Numbered from the stretch's first letter, positions 1 through 9,123 are shown. The stretch: DNA of 64,000 nucleotides from Glaciecola nitratireducens FR1064 (GCF_000226565.1 NC_016041.1:4030001-4094000); one strand, 5' to 3'. The notes: generated by a model not told the origin, from the letters alone. A program made the numbers and translations.

Positions 1-619
1 TGGACAAAACCCACAGTTCATGACCGATGAGCTTGAAGCCATTGTACAAACGGCCAAGGATTATGGCATGACCGTCGCAGTTCACGCTCACGGAAAGGAA
101 GGCATGAGACGCGCTATTCTTGCAGGCGTTGACTCCATTGAGCATGGTACTTACATGGACAAAGAAATTATCAAGCTAATGCGCAAACATGACGTGTATT
201 ATGTTCCTACTATTTTGGCAGGTAATTTTGTTGCTCAAAAAGCAAAAATAGACGGTTATTTTCCTGAACTAGTGCGCCCCAAGGCACTCGCCATTGGTCC
301 GCTGATTCAAAAGACATTCGCAAGAGCACATGAAAATGGTGTGTTGATTGCCTTTGGTACTGACTCTGGCGTTTCTGCCCACGGCGATAACGCGCAAGAA
401 TTTGCGCTAATGGTGGAAGCCGGTATGTCAGAAATGGATGCTATTCGTTCGGCCACGCTCAACGCAGCAAAACTGCTAAAAATAGACAAAGAGTTAGGTA
501 CGGTGACCCAAGGTAAATTAGCTGACTTGGTTGCGGTGAAAGGCAATCCTCTTGAGGATATTACGCTGATGGAAAAAATCGATTTTGTGATGAAAGACGG
601 AAAAATCATTAAAAGCTAA
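1..619 (+). CDS. Amidohydrolase family protein, C-terminal part (cut by window start)
   Basis: The reading frame is open from base 2 to the TAA at 617-619, so the gene starts left of the window and the ATG at 20 is internal. Visible are a His-Ala-His-Gly metal-binding segment (nt 83-94), [10 protein letters not shown] and the late FGTDSG aspartate motif (around nt 353-370), all typical of the imidazolonepropionase/prolidase-like branch of the metal-dependent amidohydrolases, ending with the usual small beta-sandwich segment ([17 protein letters not shown]). Such enzymes are often exported dipeptidases, but the N-terminus is missing here so location and substrate are unknown. A strong terminator follows. 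Confidence 0.85.
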   Translation, partial: GQNPQFMTDELEAIVQTAKDYGMTVAVHAHGKEGMRRAILAGVDSIEHGTYMDKEIIKLMRKHDVYYVPTILAGNFVAQKAKIDGYFPELVRPKALAIGPLIQKTFARAHENGVLIAFGTDSGVSAHGDNAQEFALMVEAGMSEMDAIRSATLNAAKLLKIDKELGTVTQGKLADLVAVKGNPLEDITLMEKIDFVMKDGKIIKS

Positions 620-702
620 GCCAATGTAATTGCTGACACGAATGTATGATATAAGCAGCATCAGCACGTTCACTAAACATTGAAGTGTTAACAATAGTTT
701 TG

Positions 703-734
703 AACAAGCAGCCTAATTAGGCTGCTTGTTTTTT
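703..734 (+). terminator. Intrinsic terminator after the amidohydrolase gene
   Basis: Perfect inverted repeat AACAAGCAGCC (703-713) / GGCTGCTTGTT (720-730) followed by a run of T to 734. Confidence 0.9.
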
Positions 735-801
735 GTAGGGCGAATAAATTATGTCTGACGTTCGCTAAGTAAAAATTCTTCTTTTTATAAGCTGAGATGC
801 T

Positions 802-1374
802 GTGTCCATAAAAACGAAAATTCAGGGAATGATCAACTCTAAACACATGCTGCCAAGCATCACGCTAGCATCCTTATTAGAATCTACGATTGTGCCAATT
901 CCGCTAGAGGCCCTGCTTGTTCCGCTCATGCAAAAAAGACGTGAAAAGCTTTGGTTAATTGCATTAATGGCAACAATAGGTTGTCTCATTGGCGCAATGT
1001 TGGGGTATTTATTCGGCCATTTCTTATTTGACTTGATGCGCGATATCATCATGCAGTACCTAACTACTGAAGAACAATTCTCCAGGTTTCAAAAGCGCAT
1101 GGAAACAGACGGATTTTGGTTTATATTTAGTACAGGTATAACACCAATACCATTACAAATAGCGATGTTAGCGGCAGGAGTTACCGCGTATTCCATTCCA
1201 CTATTTCTATTAGCAACAGCAATGGGACGCGTCATTCGCTACTTTGGGCTTGCAGTACTCGTATATTATTTCGGTAACAAAACCGAAAAGCTAATAAAAA
1301 GGTATAAATGGCAAGCTGTGGCATTGGCCTCGTGCATTGTTGTGCTGGTCTGGTGGCTAATTATTTTTAAATGA
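802..1374 (+). CDS. VTT-domain (DedA/SNARE-associated, YqaA-like) membrane protein
   Basis: A 190-residue integral membrane protein. The N-terminal half has the re-entrant-helix signature of the VTT/DedA superfamily (LESTIVPIPLEALLVPL, then a Gly-rich helix GCLIGAMLGYLFGHF), repeated in the second half (STGITPIPLQIAMLAAGV and RVIRYFGLAVLVYYFG), with a final hydrophobic helix. Family members are linked to lipid-carrier or phospholipid flipping and envelope homeostasis; substrate here is unknown. The start is a GTG at 802 with only a weak purine stretch upstream, and the first 25 residues are less conserved-looking, so ATG 829 is a possible alternative. It stands alone between a terminator and the methyltransferase gene 70 bp downstream. 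Confidence 0.75.
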   Translation: MSIKTKIQGMINSKHMLPSITLASLLESTIVPIPLEALLVPLMQKRREKLWLIALMATIGCLIGAMLGYLFGHFLFDLMRDIIMQYLTTEEQFSRFQKRMETDGFWFIFSTGITPIPLQIAMLAAGVTAYSIPLFLLATAMGRVIRYFGLAVLVYYFGNKTEKLIKRYKWQAVALASCIVVLVWWLIIFK

Positions 1375-1444
1375 TCGCATTTACGCCTGTGCCGCGACGC
1401 ATAAATTAATAACAATAATGAATGAAAACGATAAAGGAAAAATC

Positions 1445-2203
1445 ATGAAAAAATTACTTTCACTTAGTTTAGCTTGTGCTCTGTTGAGTGCTTCAGCGTT
1501 ATCAACTGCTGCACCGATTGGTGACAAAATTAAAACAGCAATGGCGTCAGACATTCGAAGCGCTGCAGAAGTTGAACGCGACAGAAACCGCAGACCAGTG
1601 CAAACATTAGAGTTTTTCGGCCTTGAAGACAACATGAGCGTAGTCGAGCTAATTCCAGGCGGCGGTTGGTATACTAAATTACTAGCACCTGCACTAAGCG
1701 AAAATGGCGAATTCTATATCGCGATTGGCGCTGGACGAGTTAAAGAAAACATGGCCGGCGTAGCGGGTTTTGACAAAATGAAAGTCATTGCTGAAGACGC
1801 AAGCAGCTACCGTGAAGAAGGCGCTCGCAACTATTCTCTCAAGGCGACAACCTTGGGCGTAAGCGATGTTGATATGGTGCTGACCTTCCGTAACTATCAC
1901 AACTTTGGTGAGCAAGGTCGCAAAAAGATGAACGAACTTGCATTTGACGCACTAAGACCCGGTGGTATCTATGGTGTAGTAGATCATACAGCGCGTCATA
2001 TGGAGCCATCAAACAGCAGCAATCGTCGTCGTATTGACCCGGTTTTAGCGATTAAAGAAATTCAAGAAGCTGGTTTTGTCTTAGTTGACTACAGCAACTT
2101 ACACTACAGAGAAGATGACGAGTTAGAGTATGAAGTAGGCGCTCGCTCAGTATCTGGAAACACTGACCGCTGGACAATGAAGTTCATGAAGCCTAAAAGC
2201 TAA
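1445..2203 (+). CDS. Exported class I SAM-dependent methyltransferase-like protein
   Basis: 252 residues from ATG 1445, chosen because AAAGGA lies 6 bp upstream and the protein then starts directly with a signal peptide (MKKLLSLSL...ALSTAAP). An upstream in-frame ATG at 1418 would bury this signal. The SAM-binding motif I is visible as VVELIPGGGWYTKLLAP, followed by a motif-III-like region DMVLTFRNYHNF and ALRPGGIYGVVDH. It resembles the COG4798 predicted methyltransferases, which are unusual in carrying secretion signals; the substrate is unknown and a SAM-dependent enzyme in the periplasm would be odd, so it may bind another ligand. Followed by a terminator. Confidence 0.75.
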   Translation: MKKLLSLSLACALLSASALSTAAPIGDKIKTAMASDIRSAAEVERDRNRRPVQTLEFFGLEDNMSVVELIPGGGWYTKLLAPALSENGEFYIAIGAGRVKENMAGVAGFDKMKVIAEDASSYREEGARNYSLKATTLGVSDVDMVLTFRNYHNFGEQGRKKMNELAFDALRPGGIYGVVDHTARHMEPSNSSNRRRIDPVLAIKEIQEAGFVLVDYSNLHYREDDELEYEVGARSVSGNTDRWTMKFMKPKS

Positions 2204-2248
2204 TATAAAAATCTAGCAGTAAATAAAGCACCCAGAAATAAAGTAAAT

Positions 2249-2311
2249 AGTGTCGGTGCTGAATTGTTGAGCTTAAGCTGTAAGTCAACTTTTCAGCATC
2301 GGCACTTTTTT
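2249..2311 (+). terminator. Intrinsic terminator after the methyltransferase gene
   Basis: Arms AGTGTCGGTGCTGAA (2249-2263) and TTCAGCATCGGCACT (2292-2306) pair with two G-U pairs, and the loop contains a second small hairpin GCTTAAGC. The 3' arm runs into six T. Confidence 0.8.
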
Positions 2312-2342
2312 CTATTCGGCTTTAGCGTACTGTTAGTGCAGG

Positions 2343-2360
2343 CTGTCTTTTTTTGGTCAT
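2343..2360 (+). promoter_or_regulatory. Candidate Pho box (distal)
   Basis: CTGTCTT-TTTT-TGGTCAT resembles the PhoB consensus of two CTGTCAT heptamers separated by four A/T bases (6/7 and 5/7 matches). It lies about 130 bp upstream of a receptor-phosphatase gene set. Judged by eye only. Confidence 0.4.
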
Positions 2361-2386
2361 ATTAATGCAACACCTCCGTCACGTAA

Positions 2387-2420
2387 CTGTCTGCATTTAT
2401 TCATTATTCTGCAAGATAAC
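2387..2420 (+). promoter_or_regulatory. Candidate Pho-box promoter (proximal)
   Basis: CTGTCTG-CATT-TATTCAT (2387-2404) is a weaker heptamer pair. Ten bases after it lies GATAAC (2415-2420), the same spacing between Pho box and -10 as in the E. coli phoA promoter. This is an inference from spacing plus the function of the downstream genes. Confidence 0.35.
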
Positions 2421-2489
2421 TGCCATTAAAACGCCCTAAAGTGTTCCCGCACAGTCAATTGAACACAATAATTCTAATAGGGACGCTTT

Positions 2490-4841
2490 ATGAACACCAA
2501 ACTAAGTTACATCACCTTGGCTTGTCTAGCCGCACTCAATACCCAAGTAAAAGCAGAAGAAAGCGCTGAGCTAGCGGATTCTGCTGTTGAAAAAATTCAG
2601 GTCATTGGCAAAAGTGTTTCTTATGCAAATAACGAAACCACAGACTCGATGCTAAAGCAGCAAAGCAACCTTACTAGCGTGCTCGCTTCTATTGATAACT
2701 TGCCCGGTGTTTTGATCAACGAAGGTGACACCTTTGGTTCAGATGATTGGTCCACAACAATCTCTATTCGTGGTTTTCAAGTAAGTTTAGATGAACAACA
2801 AATAGGGATTACCGTTGATGGCATTGCAAACGGTAACTCAAACTATGGTGGCGGCGCAAAAGCGAACCGCTACATTGATACCGAAAACCTTTACCTTGTT
2901 GAAGTGTCTCAGGGTACCGCAGATATTGCATCGCGTTCGAACGAAGCATTAGGTGGTACGCTTAATTTCACCACCATCGACCCCACCCAAGAAGAGGGCT
3001 TTTTAACCAGTTTGTCATTTGGTGACTTTGAGGCACAAAAATACTTTTTGCGTTACAACACAGGTGAGATTGCCAGAGACACCTTCGCCTGGATTAGTGT
3101 ATCGAGCAGCAGCAATACAGATTGGGTCAATCAGTCAGCTGAAAATAAAAAAGACCATTTGGCCGCAAAGCTAATCTCTGACTTAAACGAAAACTGGGGC
3201 TTAACAGCTTACGCTTCCTATGATGACTCGCACGAAGACAATTATCAGCGAGTTAGCAAAAGCCAGTTTGAGACGAATCCTGACTCGGATGGACTTACCT
3301 CAGAATGGACCGGTGTTCCTCACATTGACCAGCTATATAGAAAAGGATGGTCTACTTTACGCGAAAACTTTTTCACCTACTTAGCCCTCGATTACACCAA
3401 TGACAGCCTGAGTTTTTCAAGCAACGTTTACTACCATGACAATGAAGGTCGCGGCGATTGGGTTCCTCCATATCTAAATGATTTAACAGATGACACTGGT
3501 AGAGCCGAAACGGAGCTGTCTTCAGAAACTACCTTCAGGGGCGGCAGTTCGAATGGCATTATCACATTCGTTAATCGCGACGGTATTGCTCTGTCTCCTA
3601 CTGATGGTTGCGTTAGCTCAATCACCTTCCCGTATGGCGGAGCAGGCGCTGCATTTGACGCCGACTGCTTTGGCCCAGAAGCGATTCCGGTGGGTTCATA
3701 CCGTCACTCTCACTACGCTAAACAGCGCTTTGGCTTGAACGCTGACCTTGCTTATACCATTCAAACTGAGTCGCTAGAAAACACTACTCGTGCTGGCATT
3801 TGGTATGAAGATTACAGCCGCGATGAATATCGTGATTGGCATAAAATTATCGATTCAGCATCTAGCTTCGAATTTGACAACACCCCCTACTGGATCCAAT
3901 ACGACAACAGTTTTGCTGTTGATACAACAATGCTTTATGTCGAAAACGAAACAGATTTTGACTGGATTAAAGCGCGTATCGGGGCTAAAAAATTCATCGT
4001 AGATCTAAGCAAGAATGACAACTTCGACGACAGCAAAGACGTTGATAATGTGAATTCTGATTCTGACGTACTCATTTCAGCCGGATTTGTTGCCAATATG
4101 CCGTTTGACGGTTTAGAACTGTTCGCCGGTTATGCTGAAAACTTCGCTGCGATTAAAGATACCGTTTTAGAAAGAGACGCATCAACGCTAACCGAAATTA
4201 AGCCAGAAACTGCTGATAACTTCGATGTTGGCTTTCGCTATAACTCAGATGTGATTGACGCAAGTGTCACCTTTTACAAAATTGATTTCGAAAACCGCGT
4301 CACCTTTTTACCACCTGATTCACCTGAACAAGGTATCGATTTTAATATTGGAACTAACGGTTCTTATATAAACGTTGGTGGTATTGAGTCTGAAGGTATT
4401 GAAGCATCAGTGAGCATTCAGTTATCAGAATACTTCAGCTTTTATGGCTCATTTACCAGCAATGAATCGACATACAAAGATGTCCCTAGCGAGTTGGGCT
4501 TGAATATACAAGCCGGTAACACCGTATTTGGTTCGGTAGAAGACATGTGGGTTGGCTCTTTGGATTATAACAAAGGCAATTACAGCGCAGGCTTGTCGGT
4601 TAAGCACGTAGGTGACCGCTTTATCGATGCAGCAAACTCGGTTGTTGCAGATGCTTACACCGTGACAGATTTATATGCTGGCGTGAACGTCGACTTAGCG
4701 GTTGAAGGCATTCAAAACATGCAGGTTAGATTTACCTTGAACAACCTAACTGACGAAAGTTATTTAGGCGGTATAGCAGGGCAGTCGGCATGGATTGGCG
4801 CACCTAGAACTGCTGCAGTAAATTTACAGTTTAGCTTTTAA
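2490..4841 (+). CDS. TonB-dependent outer-membrane receptor
   Basis: 783 residues, signal peptide to about residue 22 (ending VKAEE), a TonB-box-like segment EKIQVIGKS at 34-42, a plug domain (DNLPGVLI...TISIRGFQ...ITVDGIANG...VSQGTADIASRSNEALGG) and a beta-barrel ending in the aromatic C-terminus NLQFSF. The start follows AGGGA. It imports a ligand across the outer membrane using TonB energy. The ligand is not given by the sequence, but the next two genes are secreted phosphatases and Pho-box-like sites lie upstream, so a phosphorylated compound or its product is the best guess; there is no Fur box. It is separated from the phosphatases by an intrinsic terminator, suggesting higher expression of the receptor. 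Confidence 0.9.
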   Translation: MNTKLSYITLACLAALNTQVKAEESAELADSAVEKIQVIGKSVSYANNETTDSMLKQQSNLTSVLASIDNLPGVLINEGDTFGSDDWSTTISIRGFQVSLDEQQIGITVDGIANGNSNYGGGAKANRYIDTENLYLVEVSQGTADIASRSNEALGGTLNFTTIDPTQEEGFLTSLSFGDFEAQKYFLRYNTGEIARDTFAWISVSSSSNTDWVNQSAENKKDHLAAKLISDLNENWGLTAYASYDDSHEDNYQRVSKSQFETNPDSDGLTSEWTGVPHIDQLYRKGWSTLRENFFTYLALDYTNDSLSFSSNVYYHDNEGRGDWVPPYLNDLTDDTGRAETELSSETTFRGGSSNGIITFVNRDGIALSPTDGCVSSITFPYGGAGAAFDADCFGPEAIPVGSYRHSHYAKQRFGLNADLAYTIQTESLENTTRAGIWYEDYSRDEYRDWHKIIDSASSFEFDNTPYWIQYDNSFAVDTTMLYVENETDFDWIKARIGAKKFIVDLSKNDNFDDSKDVDNVNSDSDVLISAGFVANMPFDGLELFAGYAENFAAIKDTVLERDASTLTEIKPETADNFDVGFRYNSDVIDASVTFYKIDFENRVTFLPPDSPEQGIDFNIGTNGSYINVGGIESEGIEASVSIQLSEYFSFYGSFTSNESTYKDVPSELGLNIQAGNTVFGSVEDMWVGSLDYNKGNYSAGLSVKHVGDRFIDAANSVVADAYTVTDLYAGVNVDLAVEGIQNMQVRFTLNNLTDESYLGGIAGQSAWIGAPRTAAVNLQFSF

Positions 4842-4893
4842 TTTAGCGAGTAAAAGGTTGTTTCCCAGTCTCCTTACAGAGGCACTTTATACA

Positions 4894-4921
4894 CCCTGGC
4901 CGCATTGGTCAGGGTTTTTTT
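4894..4921 (+). terminator. Intrinsic terminator between receptor and phosphatase genes
   Basis: CCCTGGCC (4894-4901) / GGTCAGGG (4907-4914), loop GCATT, then seven T. It ends only 22 bp before the next start codon, so it probably reduces rather than abolishes read-through. Confidence 0.8.
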
Positions 4922-4943
4922 ATTGATTTTAGGAATAGCAATA

Positions 4944-6164
4944 ATGCTAAATTCAACGTCAGATTTTATTAAAAATATCGCCGCTTCTATCTTAGTGCTG
5001 TTGTTTAGCAGCATACTTTGTCTGGCCCACGCAGCGGCTTTAGCTAATGGCGATACATCGAAGTTAGTGATTGTCACCATTGATGGATTGCGTTGGCAGG
5101 AAGCTTTTGGTGGCGCTGATGCAAAATTGTTAAATAATAAAGATTTTGTCGAGAACATTGATGCACTTAAAACACGCTTTTGGCATCAAGACAAAGAAGA
5201 GCGTAAAAGGCGACTGATGCCTTTTTTAAATGACGTGATTGGCAAACAAGGCACGTTGATTGGCGATCGTAATAACGGCTCTATGATGTCTTTGACCAAC
5301 AAGCAACGCTTCTCCTACCCTGGCTATAATGAAATATTCACCGGCCGAGTTGATGACAACCTTAATTCCAATGCAAAAATTCCAAACCCAAATATCACTT
5401 TTTTAGAATGGTTGAATAAGCGGTATTCAAACAACGGTCAAATTGGCATCTTCTCAGGTTGGGATGTATTCCCGTTCATTTTTAACCGAGAGCGCAGTGG
5501 CTTATTTATCAATGCAGGCTTTGAGTCAATGTCATATCCACATATGCAATCAGAAGCTTCGCCAGAAGGTAAAAAAGACGAAAAAATCGCTGCCCAAATA
5601 GAGAAAATGAATCAGTTACAAGCACAAATACCTAGCCCTTGGGAAGCTGTTAGACACGACGCATTCACCTATGGCTTCGCCAAAATATACCTGCAAACCG
5701 TGAAACCAAAAGTACTGGTGATTAATTTGGGCGAAACGGATGATTTTGCGCATAATGGAAAATATGATGCTTACTTAGACAGCGCAAAACAGAGCGATGA
5801 TTATTTGCGTGATCTATGGACCACCTTGCAAAGCATGCCTGAATATAAAGATAACACCAACATGATCATAATCACCGACCATGGGCGCGGCAGTCATGCA
5901 GATGACTGGCAACACCATGCATCAAAACTAGCAGTGCAAAATTATATGACTGCACTGGACAAGTTTAAAGAGGGCATTGTTGGTTCGGAGCATATTTGGT
6001 TCGCCGCAATAGGGCCAAATATAAAAAGCCAAGGACTATTAAAAACACAGGACGAATTAACACAGTCGCAATTTGCTGCAACGGCACTAGCCCTACTTGG
6101 CATTGAAGTGAGTCATTATGATGCTAAGGCTGCAGCGTCTTTAACAGGAGTTATTTATGAATAG
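4944..6164 (+). CDS. Secreted alkaline phosphatase superfamily hydrolase (sulfatase/phosphodiesterase-like)
   Basis: 406 residues from ATG 4944, which has AGGA 9 bp upstream; the frame is open further upstream but that part overlaps the terminator. A hydrophobic signal segment (IAASILVLLFSSILCLAHAAA) precedes the catalytic domain. AP-superfamily marks: VIVTIDGLRWQE with the metal Asp, SYPGYNEIFTGR in the nucleophile region, NLGETDDFAHNGKYD with Asp/His ligands, IIITDHGRG and a further DWQHH. It probably hydrolyses phosphomono- or diesters in the periplasm. It overlaps the following phoD-like gene by 8 bp, so the two are translationally coupled and most likely act on related substrates. Confidence 0.8.
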   Translation: MLNSTSDFIKNIAASILVLLFSSILCLAHAAALANGDTSKLVIVTIDGLRWQEAFGGADAKLLNNKDFVENIDALKTRFWHQDKEERKRRLMPFLNDVIGKQGTLIGDRNNGSMMSLTNKQRFSYPGYNEIFTGRVDDNLNSNAKIPNPNITFLEWLNKRYSNNGQIGIFSGWDVFPFIFNRERSGLFINAGFESMSYPHMQSEASPEGKKDEKIAAQIEKMNQLQAQIPSPWEAVRHDAFTYGFAKIYLQTVKPKVLVINLGETDDFAHNGKYDAYLDSAKQSDDYLRDLWTTLQSMPEYKDNTNMIIITDHGRGSHADDWQHHASKLAVQNYMTALDKFKEGIVGSEHIWFAAIGPNIKSQGLLKTQDELTQSQFAATALALLGIEVSHYDAKAAASLTGVIYE

Positions 6165-7308
6165 TTTTCGCCGTTACGCTATAAAAACCTTATTGGTTTC
6201 AAGCGGGTTTGTTCTCTTATTTATTAGCGCTTTTATTGGCTCAATGGTCGCTGCTAGCGAAGTTAATCCTTCGTCGATGCAATCAAGTTCAACGCCCGCT
6301 TCAAAGATTACACATGTCTTATTCGGTTCCTGCTCGCATCAAGATAAGGCCATGCCTATTTTTGATGCCATTTTGCAAGAGCCTGCCGACGGCTTTATAT
6401 TTCTGGGAGACAATATCTATGGTGACACGGAAGATATGCAAAGCCTCGCTGAAAAATATAAAAAGCTAGGGAATAACCCCGGTGTCAAAGCTTTGATTAG
6501 TAAAGTACCGGTTTACGCTATTTGGGATGACCATGACTTTGGCGAAAACGATGCTGGAAAGCAATATCCGTTCAAAGCTGAGTCGAAAGAAATTATGCTG
6601 GATTTCTGGAAGGTTCCAAAAGACAGCCCCAGAAGATCAAGAGAAGATGGTATTTACGGTAGCTACGTTATAGCAAACCAAGATGCTAACTCTCAAAGCG
6701 ATAAGATTGAAAAGACAAACGCAATTAGAGTGATTTTACCCGACTTAAGATACATGCGAGACGATCTCGAATCAGTTGGGCAAGTTACTTATTACACTGA
6801 CCGTAAGCTTAAAGATATGGGGCCTTATAAACATTCAAAGGGCTCGATGCTTAGCGAGCAGCAGTGGCAGTGGTTGGAAGATGAGTTACAACAACCAGAA
6901 AGAATTAAGATTATCGCTTCAAGCCTGCAGCTCGTCGCGGATTTTACAGGTTGGGAATCGTGGGCCAACTTCGACGACCGTCAGCGCCTGTTCGATTTGA
7001 TCAAGAAGCACAAAGTAAACGGCGTATTTATTATTAGTGGCGACACTCACTGGGGAGAAATATCGAAGTATGACACCGACATGGATTATCCACTTTGGGA
7101 CGTCACTAGCTCAGGTTTAACTGAAGAATGGAAGCAAGTAAGCCCTAACAAACATCGTGTTGCAAACTATACTGATGAGGTTAATTATGGCTTTTTTAGC
7201 GTGGACTGGGCGGAAAAAGATCCTAGCATTCACTTCGGCTTAAAAGACGTAAAGGGTGCGGTTGTGATGCAGCAAAACATATCGTTATCAAGCTTATCGC
7301 CTTACTAA
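6157..7308 (+). CDS. PhoD-like metallophosphatase, exported
   Basis: 383 residues. The N-terminus has SFRRYAIK before a hydrophobic stretch, a weak twin-arginine-like signal (PhoD proteins are classic Tat substrates). The PhoD core is clear: FGSCSHQD, FIFLGDNIYGD, YAIWDDHDFGENDAG, VILPDLRYMRDD, SSLQLVADFTGWESW and VFIISGDTHWGE, giving the Asp/Asn/His ligands of the binuclear metal centre. RBS AGGAG lies inside the preceding gene. Family members are Ca/Fe phosphodiesterase/phosphomonoesterases released under phosphate starvation. It fits the upstream phosphatase and receptor as a phosphate-acquisition set, and is followed by a bidirectional terminator. Confidence 0.85.
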   Translation: MNSFRRYAIKTLLVSSGFVLLFISAFIGSMVAASEVNPSSMQSSSTPASKITHVLFGSCSHQDKAMPIFDAILQEPADGFIFLGDNIYGDTEDMQSLAEKYKKLGNNPGVKALISKVPVYAIWDDHDFGENDAGKQYPFKAESKEIMLDFWKVPKDSPRRSREDGIYGSYVIANQDANSQSDKIEKTNAIRVILPDLRYMRDDLESVGQVTYYTDRKLKDMGPYKHSKGSMLSEQQWQWLEDELQQPERIKIIASSLQLVADFTGWESWANFDDRQRLFDLIKKHKVNGVFIISGDTHWGEISKYDTDMDYPLWDVTSSGLTEEWKQVSPNKHRVANYTDEVNYGFFSVDWAEKDPSIHFGLKDVKGAVVMQQNISLSSLSPY

Positions 7309-7338
7309 GCTCGCGCGCAACGGTGCGTTTATTTGTTT

Positions 7339-7367
7339 AAAAAGGCTTAATCCCTTAAGCCTTTTTT
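7339..7367. terminator. Bidirectional intrinsic terminator
   Basis: AAAAAGGCTTAA (7339-7350) / TTAAGCCTTTTTT (7355-7367), loop TCCC. It serves the phoD-like gene on the plus strand and overlaps the last codons of tusA on the minus strand. Confidence 0.85.
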
Positions 7368-7598
7368 CACTAAATATCGGTAGGGTACTTCATCAACATC
7401 GCTGGCCACTAAAGTATGCTGCATAAAGCGGCAAAAGCTGGGCACGTCTCTGGTTGTGGAATGATCATCTGCGCAAATAGCGAGGGTTTCGCCATCCTGC
7501 ATCTTGCGAATTTGTAGGCGGATCATCATCACTGGCTCTGGACAACGAAGGCCCATGGCGTCGAGTTGGTAATCCGCTTCTTCAAATATATCAGTCAT
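7347..7598 (-). CDS. tusA: Sulfurtransferase TusA family protein
   Basis: 83 residues with the family hallmark LRCPEPVM: Cys19 is the persulfide-carrying residue and the CPxP motif starts helix 1. TusA passes sulfur from IscS to the TusBCD/E relay for 2-thiouridine formation in tRNA and to other sulfur pathways. The gene lies 28 bp downstream of pyrE on the same strand, and could be co-transcribed with it. The start is ATG without a strong Shine-Dalgarno sequence, consistent with coupling to pyrE translation. The gene's 3' end doubles as a terminator stem. Confidence 0.85.
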   Translation of the reverse strand: MTDIFEEADYQLDAMGLRCPEPVMMIRLQIRKMQDGETLAICADDHSTTRDVPSFCRFMQHTLVASDVDEVPYRYLVKKGLRD

Positions 7599-7626
7599 GG
7601 CAGCAATTCAACGGTTTAGCGTAAAG

Positions 7627-8283
7627 CTAAATACCGTAATTCTCGCGGTATTGATTAATACTAGCGACAGCCTCAGCATTGCTTTCTTGTGCACTCAAAT
7701 AAGCCACTACATCGGCTAGTGTCACGATTGCGATAACCTGGGTATCGAAGTCACGTTCCACTTCTTGAATAGCTGACAATTCGCCTTGTCCGCGCTCTTG
7801 GCGATCAAGGGCAATTAACACACCCGCCAAACTAGCATCGTGTTGTTTAATTAACTGCATCGATTCACGAATGGCGGTTCCTGCGGTAATCACATCGTCC
7901 ACCAGCATGATTTTGCCTTGAAGCGGACTTCCTACCAAGTTGCCACCTTCACCGTGGGTTTTGGCTTCTTTACGGTTAAAGCAATATGGCACATCGAGAT
8001 CGTAATCGTTAGACAAGGCAACCGCCGTTGTGGTCGCAATAGGAATGCCTTTGTATGCAGGGCCAAACAACACATCAAACTCAACACCCGCGGCCTGCAA
8101 AGCGGCAGCGTAGTAACGACCTAGTTTAGCTAAGTCTCCACCCGTATTGAACAAGCCTGCATTGAAAAAGTACGGACTAACGCGGCCCGACTTCAACGTA
8201 AACTCACCAAAACGCAATACCTTGCGCTCAATCGCAAATTCAATGAATTCTTTTTTGTAATCTTGAAGTTGAGTTGTCTGCAT
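7627..8283 (-). CDS. pyrE: Orotate phosphoribosyltransferase
   Basis: 218 residues, close to the usual 213 of E. coli PyrE. It makes OMP from orotate and PRPP in de novo pyrimidine synthesis. The PRPP-binding motif is intact at 125-140 ([16 protein letters not shown]), the flexible loop with catalytic Lys is at about 104-112 ([11 protein letters not shown]), and FGPAYKGI is at 73-80. AAAGG precedes the ATG. rph lies upstream on the same strand as in E. coli, separated by 126 bp that hold a hairpin that may act as attenuator. Confidence 0.95.
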   Translation of the reverse strand: MQTTQLQDYKKEFIEFAIERKVLRFGEFTLKSGRVSPYFFNAGLFNTGGDLAKLGRYYAAALQAAGVEFDVLFGPAYKGIPIATTTAVALSNDYDLDVPYCFNRKEAKTHGEGGNLVGSPLQGKIMLVDDVITAGTAIRESMQLIKQHDASLAGVLIALDRQERGQGELSAIQEVERDFDTQVIAIVTLADVVAYLSAQESNAEAVASINQYRENYGI

Positions 8284-8351
8284 TTTTCGGCCTTTATCTT
8301 GAATCCGGTAACGTTAAGTTAAAATAGAGATATTTCAAATTATAAATAAGT

Positions 8352-8375
8352 AAAAGGCCTCAATTGAGACCTTTG
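8352..8375 (-). terminator. rph-pyrE intergenic terminator, possible attenuator
   Basis: On the minus strand AAAGGTCTC/GAGGCCTTT forms a 9-pair stem with one G-U pair, loop AATT, followed by TTTT and an AT-rich stretch. The U-rich GTTTTTTAC lies directly after the rph stop codon. E. coli pyrE is controlled by UTP-sensitive attenuation at the same place; whether this hairpin does the same is inference. Confidence 0.55.
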
Positions 8376-8409
8376 TTTTTGTTCGCTTGCCTGTGTCTGC
8401 GTAAAAAAC

Positions 8410-9123
8410 TTACGCTAGCGCACTTTTTTGAGCATCAAATAATTCCATAATGCCGTCTTTCGCTAGGCCTAACATTTCGTTCATTTCTTCTAAACTAAAC
8501 GGTTCAGCTTCAGCAGTCCCTTGCACTTCAATAAGCTTACCTGTTTCAGTCATTACAACGTTCATGTCGGTGTCGGCAGCAGAGTCTTCAAGGTATTCAA
8601 GGTCGGCAATTGGGCTGCCTTTATAAATACCAACAGAAACTGCAGCAATCATATGCTTCATTGGGTTTGCTTTCAAAATACCTTTAGCGCGCATCCACGT
8701 TAATGCGTCAACTAGCGCAACACAAGCGCCGGTAATTGATGCCGTGCGAGTGCCGCCGTCAGCTTGTATAACATCACAATCAACGGTAATGGTATTTTCA
8801 CCTAGTAGCTTCAAATCAACCGCTGCACGCAGTGAGCGCGCAATTAGCCGTTGAATTTCTAATGTACGACCACCTTGTTTGCCGCGAGCTGCTTCGCGAT
8901 CAGAACGAGTATGGGTTGCACGTGGCAACATGCTGTATTCAGCAGTAACCCAACCTTTACCTTGGCCTTTCATAAAACGAGGCACACCCTCAACAACCGT
9001 GGCATTACAAAGCACTTTGGTGTTTCCAAACTCAATCAATACAGACCCTTCTGCATGACAAGTAAAGTTACGGGTAATAGTGACGGGACGGATTTGACTA
9101 GCAGTTCTGCCGCTTGGACGCAT
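8410..9123 (-). CDS. rph: Ribonuclease PH
   Basis: 237 residues, full length for the family (E. coli K-12 carries a frameshifted copy, this one is intact). It trims 3' ends of tRNA precursors by phosphorolysis. Visible are the N-terminal [14 protein letters not shown], the phosphate-binding region [27 protein letters not shown] with conserved arginines, and [29 protein letters not shown] lies upstream, and a TATAAT -10 sequence sits at 9151-9156 on the minus strand. It is divergent from yicC and upstream of pyrE. Confidence 0.95.
   Translation of the reverse strand: MRPSGRTASQIRPVTITRNFTCHAEGSVLIEFGNTKVLCNATVVEGVPRFMKGQGKGWVTAEYSMLPRATHTRSDREAARGKQGGRTLEIQRLIARSLRAAVDLKLLGENTITVDCDVIQADGGTRTASITGACVALVDALTWMRAKGILKANPMKHMIAAVSVGIYKGSPIADLEYLEDSAADTDMNVVMTETGKLIEVQGTAEAEPFSLEEMNEMLGLAKDGIMELFDAQKSALA

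Noticed and set aside
1418-1444. Upstream in-frame start for the exported methyltransferase
   Set aside because: It would add nine hydrophilic residues before a clean signal peptide, and the ribosome site fits the ATG at 1445.
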